DNA of 26,124 bases from Phaeoceros laevis (GCA_049999765.1 JBNGIQ010008310.1:1-26124); one strand, 5' to 3'. Shown: positions 8,060-18,908, numbered from the stretch's first letter. Notes: generated by a model from the sequence alone, not told the origin. Numbers and translations: made by a program.

Positions 8060-11000
8060 ATGGCAGCTCTTCCCTCAGGCTTCGTTCCTGCTGCTGCCAT
8101 CGCCCTTGTGCTGTGGAGTTCCGCACGCTGGCATTGCAGCGCGGTTGCTGCCGCTGTGCCGGATAACGATGCATTGGTTTCAGAGCAGAGGCGCATTCTC
8201 ACAACCTTCAAGCAAGAGATTGTGAAGGACCCTAACGGAGCTTTGGCCAACTGGCGAGCGTCGCGGAATGTGTGCAGGTGGAAAGGAGTGGCCTGTGCAG
8301 CTGGCGGTGGTGGAAGAGTGGTTGGTCTGGAGCTTCCAGGGCAGGGGCTCAATGGTACTCTCACGCCGCTGCTCTTCACGATGCCCTTTCTCACTCGCCT
8401 CAACCTCTCCTCCAACAGCTTCAAAGGCAGCTTCTCCGACGTCCTCGAAGCGGGAAATGGCAGCTCTGGAGTGAGCACTTTGGTGTCGCTGGACCTCAGC
8501 GGCAATTTTTTTTCGGGAATTCTGCCTGATTCGATCGGGGCTCTATCGGAGTTGGAAGTGCTGTCGCTGGGGAGCAATGATTTTTCGGGACCCATGCCTT
8601 CTGCGTTAGGGCGATGCAACAAGCTGGTTTCTCTGGAGCTGGGCACGGCATCGGATGGGCAATCGCGGACTGAGCTGAATGGCACCATTGCCGGCACCTT
8701 GGCAAACTGCTCTTCCGTCACCTTCTTGCGCTTGTCTCATGCTAACCTGACAGGACCCATACCTGCGTGGTTGGGATCGTTGAAGGAGCTGCAGGTTCTG
8801 GACTTGGCTGCTAACAATCTGACGGGGGGCATTCCAGCCTCCTTGGGAAATCTCACCGGCCTCGCTGTGCTCAGCCTGATGGACAATGCCTATCTGCGAG
8901 GAAAGGTGCCTGCGGAGCTCAGGTTATGTAGCAACCTCATGTCCTTATCTCTAGGAATGACCCTTTCGGATCCTCTGGATGACAGGAATGAAATTGGTGG
9001 AACACTTGAAAGTTTGTATGGCGAGGTCTTGAGCAATATGACTTTTCTGGAGCGGCTGGTTGTCTCTGGGACTCATCTCTGGGACTCATGTCACAGGTGT
9101 GATTCCTCAGGAACTTGGCACCACACTCAGGGGCTTGGTCCATTTGGAATTGTTTGCAAACCGTTTGGAGGGGGAAATACCGCACACCTTGGGCAACCTT
9201 AGCAACCTCGAGTATGTGGATCTCACGTTCAACGACTTCCAAGGAACCATTCCCTATCGAGTTTGGTTTCTGCACTCGCCTCCATAAGGTTTTTATGGGG
9301 ATATCATCCGACCTGCGCACCCAATTCGCTGCTCCTGTTCAGTGGATTTCGTCATTGACTCGTAACATGCAGTTGGTAGGTAGCATTCCTCAAGAGTTTG
9401 GACGCTTACCTTTTTTGCAGACCCTTTGGGTGGGCTACACTGATATCGGCGGTGAGATTCCCGATTTGAGAAACTCCACCGCTCTTCAAAGTGTGGTGCT
9501 TAGTGGCGACGTCTTGATTGGGAGCATTCCGACCTACTTCTTCCCTAGCTCCTTGGAGACTCTGGATGTGTCATTCAATCGTTTAACAGGACCCTCGGGC
9601 ATTGGGTAACTTTTCCAACTTGTCGTATCTCGACGTGAGTTACAATGACATTGAGGGTGCCATTCCTAGGGAGATTGCCTTTTGCAAAATGTTGCAAAGT
9701 TTATTCCTCGGAGATTCATCTATCTTACGTGGTCCCATGAGAAGCAGCGTCACGGGATCCATTCCCAAGGAGCTGGGCCAACTCCAATACTTGCAATTTC
9801 TTCTAGTGGAATCCACACAAGTGTCTGGTATGATACCATCAGCGCTTGGGAACTGCAGCTCCATGATTCAATTGCTCCTGGATGACAACAATCTATCCGG
9901 TGATCTTCCTACATGGTTGGTAAACGTGACAAATTTGCAAACATTCGGTGTTTCAAGCAACCGATTACTGGGAACACTTTCTACTGTGGAATGGAATAAG
10001 TGTCGGTCGTTACAAGACCTTACTCTTTCCAGAAACAATCTTTCGGGTTACATACCTGAAAGCCTAGGGATGGCAAGCTTGGCACTTTTCATGGCGAGTG
10101 ACGCAAACCTTAGAGGCACTATACCTCTTTCATTTCAGAATTGTTCAAATCTGGCGCTTGTAGATTTGCAAAATAACCAACTGAGTGGAGATATATCGGA
10201 TGCATTGGATGTTCTATCCAATACGGCAAGTGGACGAGCTGTGCGAGCGATTATGTTATCAGCAACCATACTTGAAGGCAGTTTGCCTCCATGGATAGGT
10301 AGTCGGTTCAGGAAATTATTCATACTCGTACTGGCTGGGAACCTCATACAGGGTTCCATACCCTCTGGTTTATCTCAACTTCCTAGTCTCCAAGAAGTTC
10401 GACCTTTTATTAAATCGAAGTTCATTTTCAGGATTCCAAACCAAGTGCTTGACCCACCTATCTTTCTGACTCTCAAGAATGTCACAACCGGTCTCTTTGG
10501 CGTTCCCTCTTCTATGACGATACTGGACCTATCCAACAACAATCTACAAGGTGAGATTCCCCCGGAGTTGTCTCATCTTGTTGGATTAAGGTACTTGAAT
10601 CTATCAGGTAACCATTTAGATGGATCAATTCCTAGGACACTTTTCAATCTTAGTTCTTTGATTCAGATGGATTTATCAAATAATAGTTTGAGTGGCAGCA
10701 TACCTTCTGAGTTTGCCAACCTTCTTGCTCTCGACTATGTGGACTTTTCCGACAACCATCTTAGTGGCCTCGTTCCCTTCAGTACAACATTTGGGATTCA
10801 ATCCTATTTAGGGAACCCTGGGCTTTGTGGAGAAATTTTGAATATCTCCTGCTCCTTAGCCCTCTCGCCACAAGCCAACCTTGCACGTAACTCATCGTAT
10901 GTTTCTTCTGGACATCCCGACACTTTTTTGTCTTGGCCAGGTTTCTCAATTGGTTGTGCCGCTTCCTTCTTAATCGTTATAGGGTTATTTCTTTCTACCA

Positions 11001-11098
11001 CTAGGGGTCTGTACTTCATATTTGGTGATACTGAGCCACCCATCTACATTCTCAACATGGATTGTACCGTGCACCCTTGTAATTTGTCGATACCATGA
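8060..11098 (+). pseudogene. LRR receptor-like protein gene broken by three frameshifts
   Basis: From the ATG at 8060 the sequence encodes a signal peptide (MAALPSGFVPAAAIALVLWS), a plant N-terminal LRR cap (EQRRILTTFKQEI, then NWRASRNVCRWKGVAC), and about 25 plant-type LRRs (LxxLxLxxNxLxGxIPxxLG). An interrupting island lies around 10390-10500. A C-terminal cap (GNPGLCG), one membrane segment (about 10945-11010) and a tail of about 30 residues follow. No kinase follows, so the architecture is receptor-like protein, with an extracellular recognition role. The frame changes three times, each by +1: at 9064-9089 (13-bp tandem duplication), near 9255 (one extra base) and near 9597 (one extra base). 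LRR coding resumes at once after each shift, so these are lesions rather than introns. Single-base errors in a draft assembly could explain the last two. An in-frame upstream ATG at 7793 adds residues that do not look like a signal peptide. Confidence 0.8.
9064..9089 (+). repeat. 13-bp tandem duplication that breaks the LRR frame
   Basis: CTCTGGGACTCAT occurs twice, at 9064-9076 and 9077-9089. Thirteen is not a multiple of three, and the LRR reading frame changes exactly here. This is a clear causal lesion. Confidence 0.95.
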
Positions 11099-11701
11099 AC
11101 TGAGGTGTATCTATCATCTTTATCACCTCATCTCTATTACCTAGTATTGTGTAGAGTCCAGTCCGTCATATCATGCTGTTCTCTGAAAGAGTTGGTGTTG
11201 TTGGAGTTTTCACGTTTAAGCACCATTCCCAATCGGTCATTGCACAACGCTACAAGTACTAGAGTACTGAGTTCAAGCAGAACATGATCTCTGAGAGATT
11301 ATCCATTCCTCAGGACTTTGTCCAAGCACGCATTTGCTGAGATCTCACATAAGTGCCTAGTCTATTCCAGCATCCTATTCCACCCTACAGCAGCAAACTT
11401 ACAAACTGCAGCGGTTCCAGCAACCAAACACAGGGACCACCTTATGCGAGCAACTGATGCTGTAAAATGGAATGGAATATGATGTAACATACCGATGCCT
11501 AACTAACCTCTTTAACACAGGTCTTCCTCATTGGAGCAGATTGCAATTCCCAGCCACAACTCAGCTTCCTTCTCGTGAACAAGTATGTCTCAAAAACAAG
11601 TAAAACTGCGACACATAATTCCGAAACCATCAGGTCGGTGGGAAAGGAAGCATCATACACCAGAGACCCAACCCACAGCTGAGAACATTACAAATGATGA
11701 C
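11099..11701. other. Convergent intergenic stretch
   Basis: About 600 bp between the 3' ends of the LRR gene (+) and the PPR relic (-). No kinase domain, RNA gene or repeat is visible, and the short plus-strand ORF at 11105-11287 has no recognisable motif. Confidence 0.5.
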
Positions 11702-12709
11702 CTACCAATAGTCCCCGCATGAACATTTCCCCTCCTTGTACACATGGAAGCGGCTTGCGTCCCGGCATATAATAGTTCGCTTTTCTACTTCGGACATGTA
11801 AGCTCTGGCTGTGTGACAGTCCTCACAAACCCGCAGATTTTTCACCAGACGTATGGTTGTCACGACCCCTGACGTGTCATGTTCAAAGCATAAGCCATGT
11901 CAGTTTCTGGCTGTGCCTTTCCTTCTCAGCATCAGGAACTTCCTGCAAAGACGAGGGAAGATGGGGCACGTACCCTTTTTTCTTCATCCTGGGGACTAGC
12001 TGTTCCAGCCTTGCAGAGATGTTTGCATTCTCAAAATGCTTTGTCCCCTGCCATGCTCCCGCACTTTGCATACATATATAATAAGGTGCCCAGCTCCCAC
12101 ACCAATCAGCTTGCGTGCATCTTCTAAACTGTCGCAAGCTGCCACCTACAGCCACATCATTTTACAGTCCTTGCTCTTGAGTCTGTGCATGGAGCTGCTT
12201 CCCTTCCTACAGAGCTCCTCCACCAACACTGGCACATGCTTGCAAGAGGCACACAAAAAACTACAGGTTGGTGTTTGTATCTGCCTCCACAAGCATTGGG
12301 CATCCCATTAGACTTTGGAGTGCAACCGCCACAGAAGCTCTATTCCTGTTCTACCCTATTCTCCATCCGAAGTGCCCAACCTCCTGGGAGCTGGTGCACC
12401 TCACCCTCAAGTTGCAAGCTAGGTCTTCGTGTTGGACCTGCCACTCATCAATTTTCCCAAAGTCCCCAACGTCAAAGAGCGGTTCCAAACAAGGAATTCG
12501 AAGACGCAGGATCTAGGATGGCTGCCATGGCAAATGCAGGCGAAAATGGTCTCTTTTTTGAACCCCTGACAAAGCAGAGCGTTTTTTGTAAGTTTGAGCA
12601 GTTCAAGGCACAAGGCTACCCTGCCCCTTGTATTTGTGAGCTCCCAGAGCATCACCTGTAGAGCTGAATAATGCAGACTCTTACTGGTTACAATTGAACA
12701 CAACGGCAC
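11702..12709 (-). pseudogene. Decayed DYW-type pentatricopeptide-repeat (PPR) gene
   Basis: Reading the minus strand down to the stop at 11702-11704 gives an unmistakable DYW domain end: [40 protein letters not shown] and stop. The frame is open from about 11893. In a second frame just upstream lies the E/DYW junction (ISARLEQLVPRMKKKGYVP, then AEKERHSQKL). Further up are pieces of PPR repeats in several frames: MYAKCGSM (about 12052-12075), SLEDARKL, NDVAVG, EGKQLHAQ and FVCLLQACASVG (about 12225-12262), with in-frame stops among them. DYW-PPR proteins are nuclear-encoded organelle RNA editors. This one cannot make a full protein. The deaminase motif HSE reads HSQ here, and the segment after KL is shortened and out of frame. 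Confidence 0.85.
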
Positions 12710-12981
12710 AACTGGAAATGTGAAATTCGTTTGCGAGCAAGGTCTCTAGATGTTGCCAAGTGATGCCTTGCAATTGGCTCTGCCTAGGTGCTAAATTTCA
12801 AGAGAGCCTGACCAGTGTTTCGTATGGTAGGCATTGCATCCATGGAATTCAAGTGCCAGCCTCCTTTTCTAAATATTCCTATCCGGTATTTAGCAATTCA
12901 AAGATTCAATCCACGCACAAACGACAACAGAACACATCTAGTCAAGACAATCCACGCACAAACTACAACAGTTCTAACACA
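12710..12981. other. Spacer between PPR relic and P450 no. 2
   Basis: About 270 bp containing the 3' UTR of the minus-strand P450. A 12-base motif (ATCCACGCACAA) is repeated at about 12909 and 12951, within a longer imperfect duplication. No gene is seen. Confidence 0.4.
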
Positions 12982-14901
12982 TCAAGTTGTTAGGGTCCGC
13001 TTGGGATGTGGCACCGCTTTGAGGCGCACATTTTTGTGCACGACCAAGCCTTGGCGCTCCGTCATGTCCAGGTCCTCGGGCCGCGCCACATCCGGCGGGA
13101 GCGTCCAGGTAAAGCTATGCAGCAGCGTCGCCACGGCGAGTTGCACAATGCCAACTCCCACCGATATTCCAGGGCACACGCGCTTGCCAGCTCCGAAGGG
13201 CAGCAGCTGGAAGTGATGCCCTTTCAGGTCCACGTCAGCCTGTGGCGTGGCGCCCAGGAAGCGGCCAGGCTGGAATCTGTCCGGATTGGGCCAGTAGGCG
13301 GGGTCCCGGCCCAGTGCCCAGGCGTTGATGAAGACGGCGGTGTCGGCAGGGATGTGGTAGCCTCCCACCGTGGCAGCCTGCATCGAGTAGTGGGGGACGA
13401 GAAAGACGGCGGGCGGGTGCAACCGGAACGTCTCCTTCACCACCGCCTGCAGGAAGGGCAGGTTGGCCACGTCGGCCTCCGTCACGGCCCTGCTGGCGCC
13501 GACCACTCGGTCCAGCTCCTGTACGGCCCGCTCCATGTCATCCGGGTTCCGGAGGAGCTCCGCCATGGCCCACACCATGGTGGCGCCGACCGTCTCGACC
13601 CCGGCAAGTATGAGCTCCTGTAGTTCCTCGGTGATGACGTCATCGGTGATGCCGGGTACGCCGTGGTCCGACTCGGAGGATGAGACGCTGACTAGGACGT
13701 CCACGAAATCCCGAGGCGGCGATCCGGGATGCGATGCCCGGTACTGCCGGTGCTCCTGGATGACCTTGCCGTAGTATGCGTCCAGCTGCCGCTTGGTCCG
13801 CAACAGCTTGGCTTCGGGAAACAAAAAGTAGCTGTCCACGAAGGAGAGCCACGGAATGGCGTCCCCAATGCCCCGCAGTCCCATAATGCGGGCTGCCTCC
13901 CTTATCATGCCAATCAGCTCGTCCTCATCCTCCTCTGCGGCGCCCTCCTTTTCTGTATGTGCGAAAGCAAATTATGAGCTAAACTTACGAGCAGAGCTCA
14001 GAAATTTAATGGGCTCCTGATCTACACGTGGTAAACTTATAACAATTAATCACAAATAGAATTACGTACGTGTTATTGCTGATGATGCTTTGTGTTGCGG
14101 ATTGTGTTGCGGATCTTGCACCCGGTAGCGGCTGACGGCAGACTTGCCAAAGCCCATCCTGGTGATGTTGTTGAGGTTGAGACAGGTGAAAAGGTAGTCC
14201 AAATCCACAGGCTGGCCCAGGTGGCTCCGAATGGCCTCCACCATGTACCCTACCTCCTCCAGCCTGACGTGCTGGAAGTCGGTCATCCTCTTTTGCGTCA
14301 GCAGCTCCATCGTCATCAGCTTCCTGACCAGGCGAGGATGTCGACAAGACATGTTAGCAAACTTTCTTGAAACGACCAACGTCTAAAGTTCAATGAATGA
14401 ATGAATGAAAATTAAGATCAATTTCGAGAGCAAACTTCCTTGAAACGACCAACGTGCAAAGTTCAATGAATGAATGAATGAATGAATGAATTACCGCATG
14501 ACTCTCCAGACCGGTCCGTAGGGCACAAATCCCACATTCTGGCCGTTGCTGAAGATGATGCGGCCGCCGTAACTGAGGCGAGGTCGCGAGGCGAAGATGT
14601 TGTCCTGGGTCTTGAGGATCTCCCTGGCCATCTCCGGCGACTGCACCATCACCACGCCCTGCGATCCCAGGCGCAGCCACATAATGGGGCCGTACGTCTC
14701 CGCCAGCTTGTAGAAATCGGCGTGCCATAGCTTGGCGCGTACGAACAGAAACAGATTGCCGAGCACGGGCAGCCCTCGGGGTCCCGGCGGCAACTTCAAC
14801 CTCTGCCTACTGCTGCTCCTCTGGTGGAGCAGCAGCAGCGCAGCGGCTGCTGCCACCAGCAGTCCCAGCAGCTGCTGCAACCACCATAGCTCCCCCCCCA
14901 T
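12982..14901 (-). CDS. Cytochrome P450 no. 2, CYP71-clan type, 3 exons, 543 aa
   Basis: Exons on the minus strand are 14901-14495, 14323-14070 and 13952-12982, together 1632 nt, exactly 544 codons with the stop. Introns are GT-AG of 171 and 117 nt, at the same positions and phases (2 and 1) as in the other two P450s. The protein has an N-terminal anchor, hinge KLPPGPRG, C-helix WRVMRK, I-helix AGVETV (about 337), ExxR as KETFR, FQPGRF and haem loop FGAGKRVCPG. The I-helix keeps an acidic residue and the threonine but has Val in place of the usual second Thr/Ser. Exons 3 and 4 of P450 no. 1 are fused into one exon here. It is divergent to the terpene synthase, whose ATG is 1.04 kb away. A terpene-oxidising role is suggested by context only. 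Confidence 0.9.
14356..14490. repeat. 73-bp tandem duplication with (GAAT)n in intron 1 of P450 no. 2
   Basis: Copies start at 14356 and 14429 with AGCAAACTT(T/C)CTTGAAACGA and both end in a (GAAT)n microsatellite of different length. The duplication lies wholly inside intron 1 and its second microsatellite abuts the splice donor at 14494. It explains why this intron (171 nt) is longer than its counterparts (134 and 135 nt). Confidence 0.9.
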
Positions 14902-14933
14902 GTTTCTGGCTGCTGGAAGACCGCCAGTCTAGC

Positions 14934-14941
14934 TTTATATA
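14934..14941 (-). promoter_or_regulatory. Candidate TATA box of P450 no. 2
   Basis: TATATAAA on the minus strand, 33 bp upstream of the ATG at 14901. If used with normal spacing, the leader would be only a few nucleotides long, so either the leader is very short or this is a chance AT-rich match. Confidence 0.3.
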
Positions 14942-15736
14942 TGGTGTAATACATCCATGCACCTAGTCTAGCCGGACCCCAGGCAGCCTCCTCTACCGTG
15001 GGCCCCAAAAGAACATTGATTGTCTGCAAGCCCTTAAATCTAGCAGCCTACAGTGTTCGAATCAGTGTGCACCCTCTTGTCCTTTCGGGTTCTAGTGTAC
15101 TTGCCTTGCAATTGCATGGGGGAATAATTGGCCAAACATTCCTTCAAGTTGGGGGAATAATCGGCCAAGCCTGGGAGAGACAGACTGTCTCCTTGTCGTT
15201 CACGTGCTCTGCGGGTGCATGAATCCATAGGGGGTCCTATCCGTCTACGGCCATCGGTGGATGGCTGGGACGAGCTCTCGTGAAAGCTTAAAGCCAAAAA
15301 GTGATGGCGTCCGATATGGCCACCCTTTACGGTATGGTAAAATCCAAACTAGCCAGATATTTCTTTCCGCGTTTTACAGCGTGGCCATTGGCTAGATAGT
15401 ACACCCTGTAGTACACCCTAATTCCAACATACCCGCGAATATTCCCGCACATCCCCTACATATGGGAACCTCGGTCGCACAAAAACCAGGGATGCTTCCG
15501 CAGGTCAGTCCGCGCCGCAAGCTGAGCACGAAAAAGACAACCATGGCTATTTCCAGCGGCTCAATCCAGTGGCTGTTTATGTTAATATTAGCATCGATTT
15601 CTTTCTTTTTTTCTGCCGGTCCGCCGGTAGCTAGGCTGTCCGACCGGTCGTGAACGAGAGTTGTTCCTTATCTAACAATAGTACAGTGCTAGCTGGGGCA
15701 CCGGTAGATGCTGGATGGTCGCTCAGAGTGATCATC
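14942..15736. other. Intergenic region shared by P450 no. 2 and terpene synthase
   Basis: About 800 bp between divergent genes, probably carrying both promoters. It contains short direct repeats: GGGGGAATAAT(T/C)GGCCAA at 15118 and 15151, and TAGTACACCCT twice near 15397-15420. Small ORFs (for example 15462-15653) have no recognisable domain. No other gene is seen. Confidence 0.5.
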
Positions 15737-15743
15737 TATATAA
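15737..15743 (+). promoter_or_regulatory. Candidate TATA box of the terpene synthase
   Basis: TATATAA lies 208 bp upstream of the terpene synthase ATG at 15945, which would give a leader of about 175 nt. Assigned by motif and spacing only. Confidence 0.4.
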
Positions 15744-15944
15744 CAGCGTCTGGTGCTTTCCAAGATCATTAGTAAAGCTTCTTCTTCCTCGAGCTCCCAT
15801 TTGCCCCACTTAGCTAGCACGTTCCCGGTAGCTCCCATTGTGGAGTCGACACGGCGTGAACACCCCCTACTACTAGTAGAGTCCTCTTGAAAGTCCACTA
15901 GACCCTGCCTGTCTCAATTAGCTGTATTAATTGTATAGCTATCC

Positions 15945-17071
15945 ATGGGCTCTCCTTTGCTCGATGTCTCCATGTGGTTGGGTGCGGAGAAGCAGGAGGC
16001 GCACAAGCTCAAGACCCTGCCCGTGAGCGCCAATCTCAACGGGGGCGTGGACGCCTCGTCCCTGAGGTCTCTGTACATGGACTTCCTCGACCATCTGTGC
16101 TTCTCTCCAGCAGGCACGGCCACCGGCACCAACCGGAACTGATTGCCGCTCGGGTGTCAGCCCTGTGCACCAGCGACGTGCCGGCCCGGCTCGTCCATGT
16201 GAGCTCCGGCATCGCCGCCTTAGCCTACAGGTTCCTCCCGCTGGAATCTGCGGTGAAAATCGCGCACTACACCACCCTCATGTTCTGCATGGACGACCTG
16301 TCGGGCCGGTTGAAGGGCGACGCGCGCGAGCGCTACCTGGAAGACCTCACGCTCTTCCACATGAAGCTGAGCAACCCGGGCGGCTACGCCGCGCTCCACC
16401 CGGGCCGCGCCGACCTGCACCCCACGCTGGAGCAGGCCATCGTGCTGCTCAAGAGCGAGCTCTGCCCCTTCTTCGGCACGGACAACCGGCGGCACACGCT
16501 TCTGATCAAGGCCACCCTGGACTTCGTGGAGGGCAACCTGCTGGAGCAGAACTACGAGGCGCACCCCATCGACTGCACCGGCGTGGCGGAGCTGCGGCTC
16601 ATGCCGGCCTTTTTGCGGCGCAAGGCCGGCATCTCGGAGCTGTACGCGAGCTTCGTGTTCATGGACAACGGCGCGGTGTCGGGCACGTCCCGGATGACCA
16701 AGGAGGAGGAGAGCTTCTTCTACACCAAGCTGCAGCCGCTCATACCGGAGCTGTGGGTGGCCATCGACTTCATCAACGACGTGCTGTCGTATTACAAGGA
16801 GGTGCAGGACGGGGAGGACTCGCTGTGCATCATCGCCGACGCCAGGATCCACGGTACCAGCCAGGCGGAGGCCTTGGCTGCGTACGCGCAGTACTCGGTG
16901 GATTCCAGGAACCGGGTGGTGGCTCTGGCCGACAGGGCCGGCTCTGCTCAGATGAAGGACAGAGTGGTGCAATTCTTTCAGGGGTATGTGGCGTTTCACG
17001 TTGGCTGCCTACGCTACCGATTGCACGAGGTCCTGCCTCATGGTTGGTACAAGGGTGAGGTGTACGGCTAG
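15945..17071 (+). CDS. Fungal/microbial-type (TRI5-like) terpene synthase with a frameshift near the N-terminus
   Basis: This looks like a class I sesquiterpene-synthase-type enzyme that ionises a prenyl diphosphate with Mg2+ and cyclises it. Visible motifs are an aspartate-rich site MDDLSG (about 16290), TLDFVEGN (about 16515), FLRRKAG (about 16612), the metal-binding NSE triad NDVLSYYKE (about 16776) and a C-terminal GYVAFHV then RYRL (about 16984-17026). The order and spacing match the trichodiene-synthase-like family, not plant-type TPS (no RRX8W, no alpha/beta domain). The length of about 375 aa also fits. It has essentially no introns. From the ATG at 15945 the frame is open to a TGA at 16140-16142, while the main domain is open in another frame that ends at 17071. 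So one base is missing or two are extra at about 16111-16140, unless a 44-nt intron (16067-16110, GT-AG, frame-restoring) is spliced. Third positions are very GC-rich. Confidence 0.8.
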
Positions 17072-17077
17072 CTAGAC

Positions 17078-17752
17078 TAGCTCTCGAGATTCATAGAAAA
17101 TGTGTTCAAACTCGTACGTTGCAAGCAAGCCACTTTCAGGAAGGAGTACCGTCTATAGTTACTATTAGCTACAGGGTTAGAGGTGCTGTAGATGTATCTA
17201 GACAACTTTAGGACAGTTCCAAGGCCAGCCAGGCTTGTTGACCAGGACTCGTTGATCATGAACAAAGGAGCCGCGGGTCGAGATATAGGGATAAATTGTT
17301 GTCTCCTCAAGCTATATATTCGAATGAGACAATCCTTGGGAGACTTTTACAGACGTCCTGCTCGATATAAAAAGGCCGTTTGTTTTCTTCTAGCTAATAT
17401 TAAGTAGCTCTAGAGATTCATAAAAAAAGTGTGCAAACTCGTAAGTTGCAAGCAAGCCACTTTCAAGGAGTACCGTAGTTATTATTAGCTACAGGGTTGG
17501 AGGTACTGCAGATGTATCTAGACAATTTTAGGACTGTTCCAAGGCCAGCCAGGCTTGTCAGGCCTGAGTCGTTGATCATGAATAAAAGAGCCAGGCGTGC
17601 GGGTCGAGATCTAGGGATAATTAAATTGTTGTCTCCTCAAGCTATATATTCGGATGAGACAATCCTTGGGAGACTTGTACAGATGGACATCCTGCTTGAT
17701 ATAGGAAGGCCGTTTGTTTTCTGCTACTCTGACTAGAAGCTAATATTAACAA
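17078..17752 (+). repeat. Tandem duplication of about 327-348 bp directly after the terpene synthase stop
   Basis: Copy 1 (17078-17404) and copy 2 (17405 to about 17752) align over their whole length with scattered substitutions and small indels. Both start TAGCTCT(C/A)GAGATTCATA and end CTAATATTAA. They begin 7 bp after the terpene synthase stop codon, so the duplicated segment is its 3' UTR/downstream region. Each copy contains the small ORF beginning MYLDNFRTVPRPARLV, but indels make the two ORFs diverge at the end, so coding is not supported. Confidence 0.92.
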
Positions 17753-18376
17753 GCTGACACAGCTTTTCAAGAACACTGCCCCGGCTTGTCCCTCTGTATA
17801 CTAAATTTATAAAAGCTACTGACGTCATTGATCAGCACATGATTTCCAGCCTGGCTTAAGCTTGCAAGCAAGGGCCCTGCCCTGGTGAAAAGATGGTGCC
17901 CAGGGCGACTGGGGCCGACCGGTTTAGATATGTTGTCACACCCAGGTTGGTTAACGTTCTAAGAAACGCTACAACAATCTCGAGCTCCATTGGCAAATGT
18001 GCAAGCTTCCAATTGGATCTGTGGCATAGATAGATAGACTCGGAGTAGTATATCGGTCTGTCTGTCTACCTGTGTATGTAAAAGGTCGATTGCTGCAGTC
18101 ATCAGCCTTTGATCCAGTTCTCTGAAGACATGAATTCATGGAAGTTCAGCTACGAACGTTTTTTCCAGCTACGTTTTTTCCAGAAACGAACTCTACCACG
18201 AGTCGTAAAATATGGGATGCTCAAACCAATTTTAGATCAAGTTATGATATGTGAATTTGGGATGTTAATTCCGCGGCTTCTTCGTGGCTACCTGTACAGC
18301 CCTCGAGGGTGTTTAAGAGCGCCAGTTCCCAAGACTCAAAATTTTCATGTGATGAGCTTGGAGAGATAGGGAGAGA

Positions 18377-18438
18377 GAGATCTTAAAATTACGGCATGAG
18401 GTAGCATCTAGGGACCCGTGGTCCCTAGATAAGATCTC
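18377..18438. repeat. Nested hairpin
   Basis: The inner arms ATCTAGGGACC (18406-18416) and GGTCCCTAGAT (18420-18430) are separated by CGT. The outer arms GAGATCTTA (18377-18385) and TAAGATCTC (18430-18438) extend the symmetry. It may be a fold-back element remnant. Confidence 0.8.
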
Positions 18439-18661
18439 AACGATTCCTGCCCCTTTCACTCTGCTTGCGCCGGAGAACTTTCTTTTGACAGTGTGGCATA
18501 AATTTGAAGCTTAGTAGCCTCTTATTACAGGTAACATTTGAGACTGACAGTATGTATACGTGTGTAGAAAACAGAGTGAAGGGCAGGCAAGGATGACGTG
18601 TATATGGGACGTCTCGGAAGGGCCTTGATCGTCTGAGAGAATTTTTTCTTTCACAGCTCTA

Positions 18662-18908
18662 ATTGACAGTCAACGCAAGTCAGGACTTGTCTTGTAGTAG
18701 TAGTAGGTGGGTCGCCCACGCCGTGATGACTCTCATGACATGGGAGTCTGGCGCGCTACCGCTTGATGTGGACTAATGAGGGGTAGAGTCCGCGGACTGC
18801 ACTGCTCATTAGCTGGCAAGTGAACAAGTTGAGCAAGTTGGCAGGTGAACAAGTTAAGCAAGTTGGGTTTACAGTTGCCATTGACAGTCAACGCAAGTCA
18901 GGACTTGT
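18662..18908. repeat. 29-bp exact direct repeat, copies 218 bp apart
   Basis: ATTGACAGTCAACGCAAGTC followed by AGGACTTGT occurs at 18662-18690 and 18880-18908 with no mismatch. With the other repeated words around it, this suggests a duplicated segment of about 220 bp that has since diverged. Confidence 0.9.

Noticed and set aside
8020-8721. Minus-strand 233-aa ORF opposite the LRR gene
   Set aside because: Antisense of LRR coding sequence with no independent motif.
15040-15075. tRNA T-loop-like GTGTTCGAATCAG
   Set aside because: The flanks do not form a T stem and no other tRNA parts are present.
16220-16999. Minus-strand 259-aa ORF opposite the terpene synthase
   Set aside because: Antisense shadow of a gene with very GC-rich third positions; no motifs.
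16165-17058. 297-aa plus-strand ORF overlapping the terpene synthase
   Set aside because: Low-complexity A/G/H/R-rich translation in the wrong frame; the frame with the NSE motif is the real one.
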